Part shown: piece by piece, positions 40,906 to 48,884 of the stretch
How the letters are laid out: each line of letters opens with the position of its first letter
How positions within the stretch are numbered: position 1 is the stretch's first letter
Assembly (NCBI GenBank): GCA_964631595.1
Contig: CAZVXL010000011.1
Coordinates: 1-58,938, forward strand
Source: UMGS1312 sp964631595
Lineage (GTDB): Bacteria; Bacillota; Clostridia; Oscillospirales; CAG-272
DNA: 58,938 bases
Reading direction: 5' to 3'
Position numbers and translations under genes: made by a program
The notes under the pieces: generated by a model
Told to the model about the DNA's origin: nothing
The model's database searches: none
What the model saw: only the letters and a program-made list of their open reading frames with translations

Positions 40906-41307
40906 CATTTTACGAAAAAGGATATCGGCAATCGGCGTTTATACTCTTGCCTAATTTTCAACAGTGTTTTGAACACGATGTTGAAAACCCGACGGTGAAA
41001 AGATACGAAATGTAAAGAATATATAAAAATCGCTTGCAAATAATATACACGCAATTCGACGAAAAACTTTGCCTCCGATGTTTATAAACGATTGTTGCCT
41101 AATCGGGGAACGACGCTTATTTACAGCCTTTTACAAAATAATCTTGTGCGTGATAACGCGGTGCACAGCGCTCTCATGCCGCGAAATACGGCGCTTCGCG
41201 CGTTTTTTGCCCGGTGCGCTCCTTCGGTACTCGGAGCCTTTGCACCCTCGCCCGAGGTACGGGCGAACATGAATCTGTTATAAATCAATATATATAAGGA
41301 GATAAAA
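40906..41307 (+). promoter_or_regulatory. 402-bp gene-free leader region before idh
   Basis: No protein frame here is convincing. The left part is AT-rich and holds a large inverted repeat, TTTTCAACA (40955-40963) with TGTTGAAAA (40979-40987), around an inner GTGTT-TTG-AACAC. TTGCCTAAT occurs twice (about 40948 and 41095). The right part (41180-41266) has three stem-loops in a row, the first followed by six T. No promoter is clear. Confidence 0.55.
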
Positions 41308-42471
41308 ATGAAAAACAATTACGACACTCAGGTAAAAGAGGCAGTTGCCAAATTTGAGGCGCTCGTTCGCGGACAGCTCGAAAGGGTTGAGCGGATCAAT
41401 GCTGCCGCCGATTTTGTGGATTACGCCTCTCTTGATAAGCTCATCATCGGCGTGTGCGGCGGAGACGGAATCGGCCCCGTTATAACAGATGCGGCTAAGA
41501 CTGTTCTTGAGAAGCTGCTTGCCGACAGGATCGCGGCGGGTAAGGTGGAGTTCCGCATCATCGACGGACTTACGATAGAGAACCGCGTCGCCGTCAATAA
41601 GGCTATCCCCGATGACGTGCTTGAGGAGCTCAAGAAGTGCCACGTTATCCTCAAGGGCCCCACGACCACACCCAGAGCCGGCGATCCGTGGCCGAATATC
41701 GAAAGTGCGAATGTTGCAATGCGTAAGGAGCTCGACCTCTTTGCCAATGTGCGTCCCGTCAAGGTTCCCGAGCAGGGCATCGACTGGACCTTCTTCCGTG
41801 AGAATACCGAGGGAAGCTACGCAGTGGGTTCAAGCGGTCAGCATATCACAGACGATCTTGCAATGGATTTCTGCGTTACCACGACGGAGGGAACAAACCG
41901 CATCGCACGTCTTGCATTTGAATTTGCGAAGAACAACAATAAGGATCGCGTGTCCATCATAACCAAGGCGAACGTCATCAAGACCACAGACGGAAAATTC
42001 CTCCGCATCTGCGAGGAGATGGCGAAGGAATATCCCGATATCACCACGGACGAGTGGTTCATTGATATCCTTACCGCAAAGCTTATCGACGAGAAGCGCC
42101 GCCGCGACTTCAAGGTATTCATTCTCCCCAACCTTTACGGAGATATCATCACCGATGAGGCGGCAGAGTTTCAGGGCGGCGTAGGTACTGCCGGATCTGC
42201 CAACATCGGTAAGAGATATGCTATGTTTGAGGCTATCCACGGCTCCGCTCCGAGAATGATGAAGGAGGGACGCGGTATCTACGCCGATCCCTGCTCCATG
42301 CTCCGCGCATCCGTGATGCTTCTCAATCACGTCGGCTTCAACAGCGAGGCGGATCGCCTTGAAAAGGCACTTGACTTCTGTATGTATACGGATAAGAAGT
42401 ACAAGGTGACCGGACGTGACACGGGAGCGACCTGTGAGACCTTCGTGAACTACGTTATCGACAATCTTTGA
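41308..42471 (+). CDS. Isocitrate/isopropylmalate dehydrogenase family protein
   Basis: A 387-residue decarboxylating dehydrogenase. GVCGGDGIGPVITDAA is the family start motif, FFRENTEGSYAVG the substrate loop, and NLYGDIITDEAAEFQGGVGTAGSANIG the metal/NAD motif; GSAPRMMKEGRG follows. It carries about 45 extra residues at the N-terminus. NAD-dependent isocitrate dehydrogenase is the likeliest role because the substrate loop and length fit that group better than LeuB. No citrate synthase or aconitase gene is adjacent. AAGGAGA precedes the ATG. Confidence 0.85.
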   Translation: MKNNYDTQVKEAVAKFEALVRGQLERVERINAAADFVDYASLDKLIIGVCGGDGIGPVITDAAKTVLEKLLADRIAAGKVEFRIIDGLTIENRVAVNKAIPDDVLEELKKCHVILKGPTTTPRAGDPWPNIESANVAMRKELDLFANVRPVKVPEQGIDWTFFRENTEGSYAVGSSGQHITDDLAMDFCVTTTEGTNRIARLAFEFAKNNNKDRVSIITKANVIKTTDGKFLRICEEMAKEYPDITTDEWFIDILTAKLIDEKRRRDFKVFILPNLYGDIITDEAAEFQGGVGTAGSANIGKRYAMFEAIHGSAPRMMKEGRGIYADPCSMLRASVMLLNHVGFNSEADRLEKALDFCMYTDKKYKVTGRDTGATCETFVNYVIDNL

Positions 42472-42496
42472 CATTTGACTAAGCGTGTTATACAAT
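42468..42496 (+). promoter_or_regulatory. Sigma-A promoter of dnaD-dnaI
   Basis: TTGACA (42468-42473) overlaps the stop codon of the upstream gene; a 17-nt spacer and TACAAT (42491-42496) follow. Confidence 0.78.
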
Positions 42497-42531
42497 TGTA
42501 AAAGACCACCTTCGGAGAGGAGCTTTGAGTA

Positions 42532-43527
42532 ATGAAAATCAGCCTGAAATACGGCGACAGCGTGCTGGCGCTTCCGGCGAAAGCCGTATCCGAGCACCTC
42601 TCCGAGGCTACACGCGAGGAGCTGTGCGTTTTGCTTGCCCTTGCTGCCGATCCGTCCGCAGATGCCGACGGGCTTTGCGAGCGCCTCGGCATAAGCAATG
42701 AGGAGTTTATGAAGGCGGTATCGTTTTGGCGAGGCGGCGGCGCGGTATCGGTATCCCTCGATGAGGGGGAGAAGCTCCCCGCTAACCGAAAACGCTCCGA
42801 CAAAAGAGCGACAAAAAGCGAGAGCCTTGACGGTGCACCGAAGCACACACGCCCTCCGCTTGCATCGAGCATTCCCGCGTACAGCACCTCCGAGATAGCG
42901 GAATTTTTGGAGAAGGACACCACGCTCAGAGCCTACGTGGAGAATTGCCAGCAGATAATGGGCAAGATATTCAACGTCGGTGAGGCGTCTGTCCTTGTCG
43001 GGATAGTTCAATATCTCGGGGTGACGACGGATTACGTCGCGCTTCTCTGCGCTTTTTCCGTCAGTCACGGAAAAAAATCGGTCAGATACGTGGAAAAGCT
43101 GGCGCTCAGCCTGTACGATGAGGGTATCACGAAGTATAAGGAGCTTGAGCTCCACCTCAAGAGCATGAATCGCGCCGAGGAGCTTCAGCCGACTGTCCGC
43201 AAAATGTTCGGAATAGGTGACCGTGCGCTGACAGATAAGGAAAAGAAGCTTATCGAGCATTGGTGCGGTGAGCTTGAGCTTGACGTTTCACTCATCCGCA
43301 AGGCGTATGAGATCACGGTGACGAACACCGGAAAGCCATCTATGCCGTACTGCAATTCTATACTTGAAAGCTGGAATGCTGCCGGCTACAAGACGGTGGC
43401 TGAGGTCGATGCCGCGATATCGGAATATAAGAAGGGCAAGAGCCGCTCCGAGGGAAGCTTCGATACCTCGGATTTCTTTGAGGCGGCACTGAGGCGCTCT
43501 AACGAAATTACGGGGGGTACGCAATAA
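42532..43527 (+). CDS. DnaD-domain primosome protein
   Basis: A 331-residue protein with an N-terminal winged-helix-like part (about residues 1-70), a basic linker, and two copies of the DnaD C-terminal helical domain (about 120-200 and 225-300, ending in the YxxxI-LxxWxxxGxxT pattern YCNSILESWNAAGYKTVAEV). DnaD-type proteins remodel DNA and help load the replicative helicase in low-GC Gram-positives. The stop overlaps the start of the next gene by one base. Confidence 0.9.
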   Translation: MKISLKYGDSVLALPAKAVSEHLSEATREELCVLLALAADPSADADGLCERLGISNEEFMKAVSFWRGGGAVSVSLDEGEKLPANRKRSDKRATKSESLDGAPKHTRPPLASSIPAYSTSEIAEFLEKDTTLRAYVENCQQIMGKIFNVGEASVLVGIVQYLGVTTDYVALLCAFSVSHGKKSVRYVEKLALSLYDEGITKYKELELHLKSMNRAEELQPTVRKMFGIGDRALTDKEKKLIEHWCGELELDVSLIRKAYEITVTNTGKPSMPYCNSILESWNAAGYKTVAEVDAAISEYKKGKSRSEGSFDTSDFFEAALRRSNEITGGTQ

Positions 43528-44489
43528 TGCCGTATAATAAGGCAAGCTTCAGACGGATAGCGGACAGCTTTTCCGGCAAACGAAGCCGTGCAGAGGATGA
43601 TGCCGACAGCCGAAGACGGTATGCCGAGCAGATGATTCCGGAGCTTGCGGAGATCCACCGCCGCCTTGCCGAGAGCGGCTTTGAGATATTCGGAGCGGCT
43701 CTTTCCGGAGAAGATGTCGATGCGAAGCTGTCGTCGATCAAAAGCGAGAATCGGGCTCTCCGTGAGAGAAAGCGCGAGCTGCTTACGGCTGCCGGATTTC
43801 CGGAGGATTATACCGAGCCGAGGTACGAGTGCTCACTTTGCCACGATACGGGTTATTCCGACGGGAATATGTGCACCTGCATGAAAAAGGCGCTCGTTAT
43901 GGCGGGGATAGAGGCATCGGGGCTCGGTGAGCTTGTGCGAACTCAGAGCTTCGAGAGCTTTTCACTTGATTATTACACCGGAGCAGACCGCGAGAACGTG
44001 CGGCGCAACAGAGATGCGCTGAGGAGCTACGCAGAGGGCTTCTGCGGAAAGGGAGACAAGAGCTGGCTTCTCATGGGAGCCACGGGGCTCGGTAAGACTC
44101 ACCTTTCCTCATCCGTTGCGACGGAGGTCATCAAGCGCGGCTTCGACGTGATATATGTGTCTGCCGCATCAATGTTCTCCGTGTTTGAAAAGCAGCGCTT
44201 CGGCGGCGGAGATACGGGAGATATGTCTGTTGACGATTTTTACGATACCTCACTGCTCATAATCGACGATCTCGGTACAGAGGTCACAAATCAGTTCACG
44301 CTCTCCTGCCTGTACAACATTATAAATACACGTATGATAAACGGCAGATCGAGCATTATCAATACGAATCTTGAAAAGGATGAGCTGCGGAGGCGTTATT
44401 CCGACAGAATAATCAGCAGACTTTTCGGGGAGTATATCCCACTGCTGTTCACCGGAAACGATATCAGAGCGCAGAAGCTGAGGCGTTAA
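43527..44489 (+). CDS. Helicase loader DnaI/DnaC-like ATPase
   Basis: A 320-residue AAA+ protein. The N-terminal part has the zinc site CSLCHDTGYSDGNMCTC (about residues 102-118); the ATPase has Walker A LLMGATGLGKTHL (near 180), Walker B LLIIDDLGTE, sensor STNLEKDEL-like IINTNLEKDELRRR and Arg finger DRIISRL. It loads the replicative helicase with the DnaD protein encoded just before it. Confidence 0.92.
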   Translation: MPYNKASFRRIADSFSGKRSRAEDDADSRRRYAEQMIPELAEIHRRLAESGFEIFGAALSGEDVDAKLSSIKSENRALRERKRELLTAAGFPEDYTEPRYECSLCHDTGYSDGNMCTCMKKALVMAGIEASGLGELVRTQSFESFSLDYYTGADRENVRRNRDALRSYAEGFCGKGDKSWLLMGATGLGKTHLSSSVATEVIKRGFDVIYVSAASMFSVFEKQRFGGGDTGDMSVDDFYDTSLLIIDDLGTEVTNQFTLSCLYNIINTRMINGRSSIINTNLEKDELRRRYSDRIISRLFGEYIPLLFTGNDIRAQKLRR

Positions 44490-44535
44490 GCGCGACGGTA
44501 CTGCGCGGTATGTGCGATCACCGAACAGACGAGGA

Positions 44536-44572
44536 CTCCGTCTCGGCAGACCCGAGGCGGAGCCCGATTTTG
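44536..44572 (+). terminator. Terminator of dnaD-dnaI
   Basis: CTCCGTCTCGG (44536-44546) pairs with CCGAGGCGGAG (44552-44562) over 11 bp with one G-U, then CCCGATTTTGTTT. A second weak hairpin GTACCG-AAT-CGGTAC lies at about 44649-44664. Confidence 0.7.
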
Positions 44573-44723
44573 TTTCCCGAGAATACCGAGAATGTGCGCG
44601 GATGTCGAACGAATAGATACGGAGCGGTGGCGGCGTGTCGGGTGTTCACGTACCGAATCGGTACTCTGTTGGTTTTCTTTTCGAAAAAAATTCGAATTTA
44701 TCTGAAAAAGTTGTAAAAAGGTA

Positions 44724-44752
44724 TTGCTTTTTTCTTTCGTGTGTGATATAAT
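44724..44752 (+). promoter_or_regulatory. Promoter of tRNA-Glu
   Basis: TTGCTT (44724-44729), a 17-nt spacer, TATAAT (44747-44752), 20 bp before the tRNA. Confidence 0.8.
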
Positions 44753-44772
44753 AATGAAGCTGTCAAGCAAAC

Positions 44773-44847
44773 GGCCCGTTGGTCAAGCGGTCAAGACGCT
44801 AGCCTCTCACGCTGGAAACGGGGGTTCGATTCCCCCACGGGTCACCA
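44773..44847 (+). tRNA. tRNA-Glu (CUC anticodon)
   Basis: A 75-nt tRNA with the CCA end encoded. The acceptor stem is GGCCCGT/ACGGGTC, the anticodon arm CTAGC-CTCTCAC-GCTGG gives anticodon CTC, and the T arm is GGGGG-TTCGATT-CCCCC. CTC reads GAG codons only, so another Glu tRNA with UUC must exist elsewhere. Confidence 0.96.
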
Positions 44848-44849
44848 TT

Positions 44850-44901
44850 ATGCAAATTCGGTCATCCTCTTACGGAGTGTTGTCGGGTTTGCATTTTTTT
44901 T
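44850..44901 (+). terminator. Terminator of tRNA-Glu
   Basis: ATGCAAATTCG (44850-44860) pairs with CGGGTTTGCAT (44884-44894) over 11 bp with two G-U pairs; eight T follow. Confidence 0.85.
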
Positions 44902-45046
44902 GCAAAGCGCAGGAGCTCTGCGCCGTTTTGTAATCTGCCTGCTGTGCACCGCAAAGCCGCGCGATCCTTCAAACGGCGTGCCGTACCTCGGAGGGAACGT
45001 ATCTGCGTGCACTCAGCATATAATAAAGTGCCGAAGGAGAGGAAAG

Positions 45047-45658
45047 ATGACGGTCAAGGAAAAGATGCACAGCGGTAAGCTTTATTTGCCGACCGATACA
45101 GAACTGCAAAAGGAGCAGCTTGCGTGCCTTGATATGCTCTATGATTTCAACCGCACACGCCCGAGTGAGCCCGAGAAGCGCCAAGATCTTCTGGAGAAGA
45201 TGTTTGCCGAGATCGGTGAGGGGTGCTATATTGAGCCGCCGTTGCAGGCGAATTGGGCAGGGCGGAACGTGCATTTCGGCAAGAACATTTACGCGAATTT
45301 CGGGCTGACACTTGTCGATGACACCGATATATATGTGGGGGACAGCACGATGTTCGGACCCAACGTCGTCATTGCGACTGCCGGACACCCGATACTTCCC
45401 GAGCTGAGGGAAAAGGCGTATCAGTACAACGCACCGGTGCATATCGGCAAAAATTGCTGGCTCGGCGCCGGAGTGCTCGTCATGCCCGGAGTATCTATCG
45501 GGGATAATTCCGTCATCGGCGCGGGCAGTGTTGTTACAAAGGATATTCCCGCAAATGTCATAGCCGTGGGAAATCCCGCGCGCGTTTTGCGTGAGATCGG
45601 TGAACACGACAGGGAATATTATTTTAAGGATAACCGCATTGATTGGAATGATATGTGA
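45047..45658 (+). CDS. Sugar O-acetyltransferase (maltose/galactoside type)
   Basis: A 203-residue left-handed beta-helix acetyltransferase of the LacA/Maa family. The N-terminal helix pair (KEKMHSGKLYLPTDTEL) and the hexapeptide repeats with the active-site His in ATAGHPI (about residue 115) are present, and the C-terminal NPARVLREI motif matches. It moves acetyl from acetyl-CoA to sugars such as maltose or galactosides. The ATG has AAGGAGAGGA upstream; the longer frame from 44900 runs into the tRNA terminator and was rejected. Confidence 0.92.
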   Translation: MTVKEKMHSGKLYLPTDTELQKEQLACLDMLYDFNRTRPSEPEKRQDLLEKMFAEIGEGCYIEPPLQANWAGRNVHFGKNIYANFGLTLVDDTDIYVGDSTMFGPNVVIATAGHPILPELREKAYQYNAPVHIGKNCWLGAGVLVMPGVSIGDNSVIGAGSVVTKDIPANVIAVGNPARVLREIGEHDREYYFKDNRIDWNDM

Positions 45659-45664
45659 CGGCAT

Positions 45665-45697
45665 AAAAAAAGAGAGTCCGAGTGGACTCTCTTTTTT
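45665..45697. terminator. Bidirectional terminator
   Basis: AAAAAAGAGAGTCC pairs with GGACTCTCTTTTTT. It ends both the acetyltransferase gene (+) and rplS (-), which converge here. Confidence 0.9.
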
Positions 45698-45702
45698 CAG
45701 CC

Positions 45703-46044
45703 TTAGATAAGCTCCTTGACCTTAGAGCTCTTGCCGACTCTGTCGCGCAGATAAAAGAGCTTGGAGCGTCTGACCTTACCGCGTCTGATGACCTCAACAT
45801 TTTCAACTCTGGGAGAGTGAATGGGGAAGGTCTTCTCAACACCGCAACCGTATGCGACGTGACGAACCGTGAAGGTCTCGGAAATGCCGCCGCCGTGTCT
45901 GGCGATAACGGTTCCCTCAAAGATCTGAATTCTCTCTCTCGTACCCTCTTTGATCTTGTTGTGAACCTTAACGGTATCACCTACATTAAACTCGGGCACT
46001 TCAGCTTTAAGCTGCTCGCTCGCAAAAGCAGTGAGTTTATCCAT
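45703..46044 (-). CDS. rplS: 50S ribosomal protein L19
   Basis: A 113-residue L19, which sits at the subunit interface. FNVGDTVKVHNKIKEGTRERIQIFEGTVIARHGGGISETFTVR-type sequence is diagnostic, followed by RSPRVENVEVIRRGKVRRSKLFYLRDRVGKSSKVKE-like C-terminus. An AGGAGGAG site precedes the ATG. It is monocistronic, away from its usual trmD/rimM partners, and has a leader with a hairpin. Confidence 0.96.
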   Translation of the reverse strand: MDKLTAFASEQLKAEVPEFNVGDTVKVHNKIKEGTRERIQIFEGTVIARHGGGISETFTVRHVAYGCGVEKTFPIHSPRVENVEVIRRGKVRRSKLFYLRDRVGKSSKVKELI

Positions 46045-46127
46045 AGTAAAACTCCTCCTGTAATTCCGGACATTCGTGCAGAGCGTTGCAGAGGACTGTC
46101 CTTAATGTGTACACTACATACCTTGGT
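46045..46127 (-). promoter_or_regulatory. Candidate L19 leader
   Basis: The 5' untranslated region of rplS is about 80 nt long. On the minus strand GGACA (46101-46097) pairs with TGTCC (46072-46068) around an inner loop with two CTCTGCA-like repeats. Autoregulatory L19 leaders are known in Firmicutes; I cannot confirm the match from memory of the consensus. Confidence 0.4.
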
Positions 46128-46156
46128 ATTATACCACACTTGCCCGAGAAAAGCAA
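46128..46156 (-). promoter_or_regulatory. Sigma-A promoter of rplS
   Basis: On the minus strand TTGCTT (46156-46151), a 17-nt spacer, TATAAT (46133-46128). Confidence 0.8.
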
Positions 46157-46248
46157 TAGCTTTTCCGAAAAAATGTGACAACTCGGGAAAGTATTTCTCC
46201 ACACAGTGCATACGGCGCTTTTGCGGCGACCGCATTACCCGAGACAGA

Positions 46249-46869
46249 TCATTTGATTATGCTGTATGCGGCATCAGCCCACAGACCGCCGATGAAGTCG
46301 GCAGTGGCGGGGGAGGGGTGCACTCCGTCTCCGTTGCCGGACATGGTGGAGAGATCGCTTATCTCCAAGGAGTGCGCCGCAAGAAGTCCGTCAAGAGGGA
46401 TAAACACATCTGCATATTCCTTCGCCAGCTTGCGTACTATCTTGATCTTGGGATCGAGATCCTCACGGAAAAACTCAAAATCGGGATTGTACAGAAGGAA
46501 AGGCTCCATCATGATGATCTTTATGTTCGGGATCTTCTTTGCCTCATCGAGGAGATATCTGTAGTTGCTCTCAAACACATCGTTGGGGATCCAGCTCTTG
46601 TCGGAGGCGTGGTGCCACGTATCGTTGACACCGATAAGTATCGACAGAACATCGGGGGCGATATCGGTGAAATCGGTCTTCCAGCGCGCCTTCAGATCCT
46701 CCACCTTATCTCCGCTGATGCCGAGATCTATAAATTCGAGATCGGCACTCGGGAGCTTCGCTCTCAGCTTTGCCGCGGAATACTTGGGGTATCCCTTGCC
46801 GAGATCGTGATAATCCTCTCTGTTGCGCTCGGCATCGGTGATGCTGTCGCCTTGGAATAAGATTTTCAT
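46249..46869 (-). CDS. SGNH/GDSL hydrolase
   Basis: A 206-residue esterase-type hydrolase. The four blocks are visible: FQGDSITDAERNR (Ser), GISGDKVEDL (Gly), GVNDTWH (Asn) and DGVHPSPATADF (catalytic Asp/His). There is no signal peptide, so it is probably cytoplasmic, acting on acetylated sugars or small esters. ATG 46869 has AAGAAGG upstream. It lies 19 nt after the recombinase gene and may be cotranscribed with it. Confidence 0.9.
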   Translation of the reverse strand: MKILFQGDSITDAERNREDYHDLGKGYPKYSAAKLRAKLPSADLEFIDLGISGDKVEDLKARWKTDFTDIAPDVLSILIGVNDTWHHASDKSWIPNDVFESNYRYLLDEAKKIPNIKIIMMEPFLLYNPDFEFFREDLDPKIKIVRKLAKEYADVFIPLDGLLAAHSLEISDLSTMSGNGDGVHPSPATADFIGGLWADAAYSIIK

Positions 46870-46888
46870 AATAAATACCTTCTTTGCT

Positions 46889-47947
46889 TTATTTTTTGCC
46901 GCTGTCCTCATCTGCTTCGTGAGAGAGGTGCGGGAGCTTTTTGCTTTTCGGCGGTGTGATGCCGGCAAGAGGATTCTTTTCCATAGCCTCCTCCATGCTT
47001 TTGTCGGCAACGTGAGTGTATATCTGCGTGGTATTGAGCTGCTCATGACCGAGGATATCCTTCAGTATCCGAATATCCACCTGACCGGTCTGATACATGA
47101 GCGTAGCCGCTGTGTGACGCAGCTTGTGAGTTGAATAATGCTTGTTTTCGAGCCCTGCGAGCTCAAGATACTTCTTTACAATGTGCTGAACTGTTTTTAC
47201 GCTGATCCCCTTGCCGAGACGGGAGAGGAAAAGCGAGCTGTCGTCGCTCCCCTCACGGCGGAGCCTCAGCCTGTCGGGGAGATATGCCTCAATGGCTGCC
47301 TTGCATGAGGAATTGAGGTAGATGATACGCTCCTTTGCGCCCTTTCCGATGACTCGGAGAGACTTGAGAGACGGATCAATGTCCCCGAGCGTGATCCCGA
47401 CAAGCTCCGAGAGACGCATACCGCAGTTGAGAAACAGCGTGATAATGGCAAAATCTCTGGAGCGGTAGGGGTTGTCGGTGTCGCTTGAGACTGCGTCGAT
47501 AAGCGCCGTGCTCTCCTCAACGGACAGATATTTCGGAAGCTCCCTCGGCTTTTTCGGCCCCTCGATATCCGCCGCCGGATTTATCGGGAGCAGCCTTGTC
47601 TTTTGAGTGTGATACTTGTAGAAGGATTTGACGGCAGACAGCTTGCGCGCCCTGCCGGAGGCTCCGTTGCCCCTCTCCGTCTTTGCATAGTAGATAAAAT
47701 CGTATATTTCATCGGGAGTGACGGAGGCGAAAAAATCGCGGTCAAGCTCTGCAATACCGATCTCCGATAAGGACTCGGGATCATGCGGGAGCCCGTTCCT
47801 TGAGGCATAGATGTACCTGCAAAAGGTACGCAGATCGAGCATATATTCCCGAACTGTTTTCGGGGAGCGCTCTTGGATACCCAGCTTGTAGGTGCAGAAT
47901 TTTCTGATAAGCTCGGGATATTCCGACAAATTATAGGCTTCTGACAC
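46889..47947 (-). CDS. Xer-like tyrosine recombinase
   Basis: A 352-residue site-specific recombinase. The N-terminal SAM-like DNA-binding domain (about residues 10-115) is followed by the catalytic domain with Arg in GMRLSEL, Lys in GKGAKER, HKLRHT, LGHEQL and the nucleophile Tyr in IYTHV. The size and simple layout fit the XerC/XerD group used for chromosome-dimer resolution; no dif-like site or mobile-element gene is near. The start is GTG 47947 with AAGAGG upstream. Confidence 0.88.
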   Translation of the reverse strand: MSEAYNLSEYPELIRKFCTYKLGIQERSPKTVREYMLDLRTFCRYIYASRNGLPHDPESLSEIGIAELDRDFFASVTPDEIYDFIYYAKTERGNGASGRARKLSAVKSFYKYHTQKTRLLPINPAADIEGPKKPRELPKYLSVEESTALIDAVSSDTDNPYRSRDFAIITLFLNCGMRLSELVGITLGDIDPSLKSLRVIGKGAKERIIYLNSSCKAAIEAYLPDRLRLRREGSDDSSLFLSRLGKGISVKTVQHIVKKYLELAGLENKHYSTHKLRHTAATLMYQTGQVDIRILKDILGHEQLNTTQIYTHVADKSMEEAMEKNPLAGITPPKSKKLPHLSHEADEDSGKK

Positions 47948-48005
47948 GGTGCACCTCTTATCTGTGACATTTTGACGATAAAGTGTAAACAATCATTGAA
48001 AGTCC

Positions 48006-48034
48006 TTGCAGTAAGTCGAAGTAAAGTATAAAAT
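48006..48034 (+). promoter_or_regulatory. Promoter of the membrane protein gene at 48064
   Basis: TTGCAG (48006-48011), a 17-nt spacer, TAAAAT (48029-48034). Confidence 0.65.
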
Positions 48035-48063
48035 ATAGTAAAACACTAATGCGAGGGAACTTC

Positions 48064-48630
48064 ATGAAGAGTTACATCAAGGACAACAGGCATTTAATAA
48101 CAAATCAGCTCTTGAATCAGTTCGGCAGTGCCATAATGGGGCTTGTTCTTTCCGCCGCAGTCGGAATGAGCAATAACAGATGGCTCATTATCTGTGCAAC
48201 ACTGTTTACGATCGGCTTTTATATGGTAGTGCAGTACACGAGTCTGTGGGACGCGGGTGCGCGTGACATTATCCGAGTAGAGGGAAAGCGGCTTGCATAC
48301 AGACCGTATGCCGGCTTCGTCATGTCGCTGTTCTCCTGTATTCCGAACTTTGTTATCGGAATACTTGTTGTTGTGGGATCGGTATTCGGATCCTCAAGCG
48401 GCAGCTTCGGATATGAGTGGGCGGGCAATCTGTGTACGATCGCAAAATCCGTTGCGCTCTTTTGGGAATCCATGTACAACGGACTTATCCAGCTTTATTC
48501 ACCGAATAATCCGCTGATCTACATTCTCATTCCCATTCCCGCAATGCTTGCGGCGGGACTCGGATATTACGCCGGAATGAAGAATTTCCGTTTCATAAGA
48601 GTCAAGCGAAAGAAAAAGAACGATCGGTAA
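48064..48630 (+). CDS. Membrane protein of unknown function
   Basis: A 188-residue protein that I do not recognise. Four hydrophobic segments are visible (about residues 17-33, 39-56, 82-103 and 150-170) and the C-terminus is very basic (RVKRKKKNDR), so it is probably inside. ATG 48064 has GAGGG 6 nt upstream; ATG 48049 is less likely. It has its own promoter and terminator. Confidence 0.78.
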   Translation: MKSYIKDNRHLITNQLLNQFGSAIMGLVLSAAVGMSNNRWLIICATLFTIGFYMVVQYTSLWDAGARDIIRVEGKRLAYRPYAGFVMSLFSCIPNFVIGILVVVGSVFGSSSGSFGYEWAGNLCTIAKSVALFWESMYNGLIQLYSPNNPLIYILIPIPAMLAAGLGYYAGMKNFRFIRVKRKKKNDR

Positions 48631-48638
48631 AAGCAAGC

Positions 48639-48667
48639 AGCGGGGAGCGAGAGCTCCCCGCTTTTTT
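48639..48667 (+). terminator. Terminator after the membrane protein gene
   Basis: AGCGGGGAGC (48639-48648) pairs with GCTCCCCGCT (48653-48662), then TTTTTATT. On the minus strand it could also end the zinc-ribbon gene. Confidence 0.88.
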
Positions 48668-48884
48668 ATTGCTTTGGGGGGAACAGGGTACAGCCCCATT
48701 CCTTGTATTCTTCGATCTTTTGCTCAAGGCGCGCCACGGATACCTTGAATTTTTCCGCGAGGCAACGGATGCACATAAATTCCCTTGCCCCGCGATTTAT
48801 AAGCTTGCGGTGAAGCCCGATGTCGTCTGCGGTGAGCCTTCCGCCGCATTTGATGCAGGTAGTCTCGTTAAGACCGTCGCTCAT
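48666..48884 (-). CDS. Small zinc-ribbon protein of unknown function
   Basis: A 72-residue protein with CIKC (10-13) and CIRC (38-41), which should hold one zinc, then a helical region (VSVARLEQKIEEYKEWG). Similar short proteins occur in other Clostridia with no known role. Its ATG overlaps the stop of the alpha-galactosidase gene by 4 nt (ATGA), so it is translated from the same mRNA. Confidence 0.78.
   Translation of the reverse strand: MSDGLNETTCIKCGGRLTADDIGLHRKLINRGAREFMCIRCLAEKFKVSVARLEQKIEEYKEWGCTLFPPKQ

Noticed and set aside
41069..41283. Short open frames in the idh leader (67 and 63 codons)
   Set aside because: They lack binding sites, overlap the stem-loops, and have Arg/Cys-rich products typical of non-coding GC-rich DNA.
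46889..47947. Integrase of a mobile element
   Set aside because: The recombinase has the simple Xer layout; no direct repeats, tRNA target, excisionase or cargo genes surround it.
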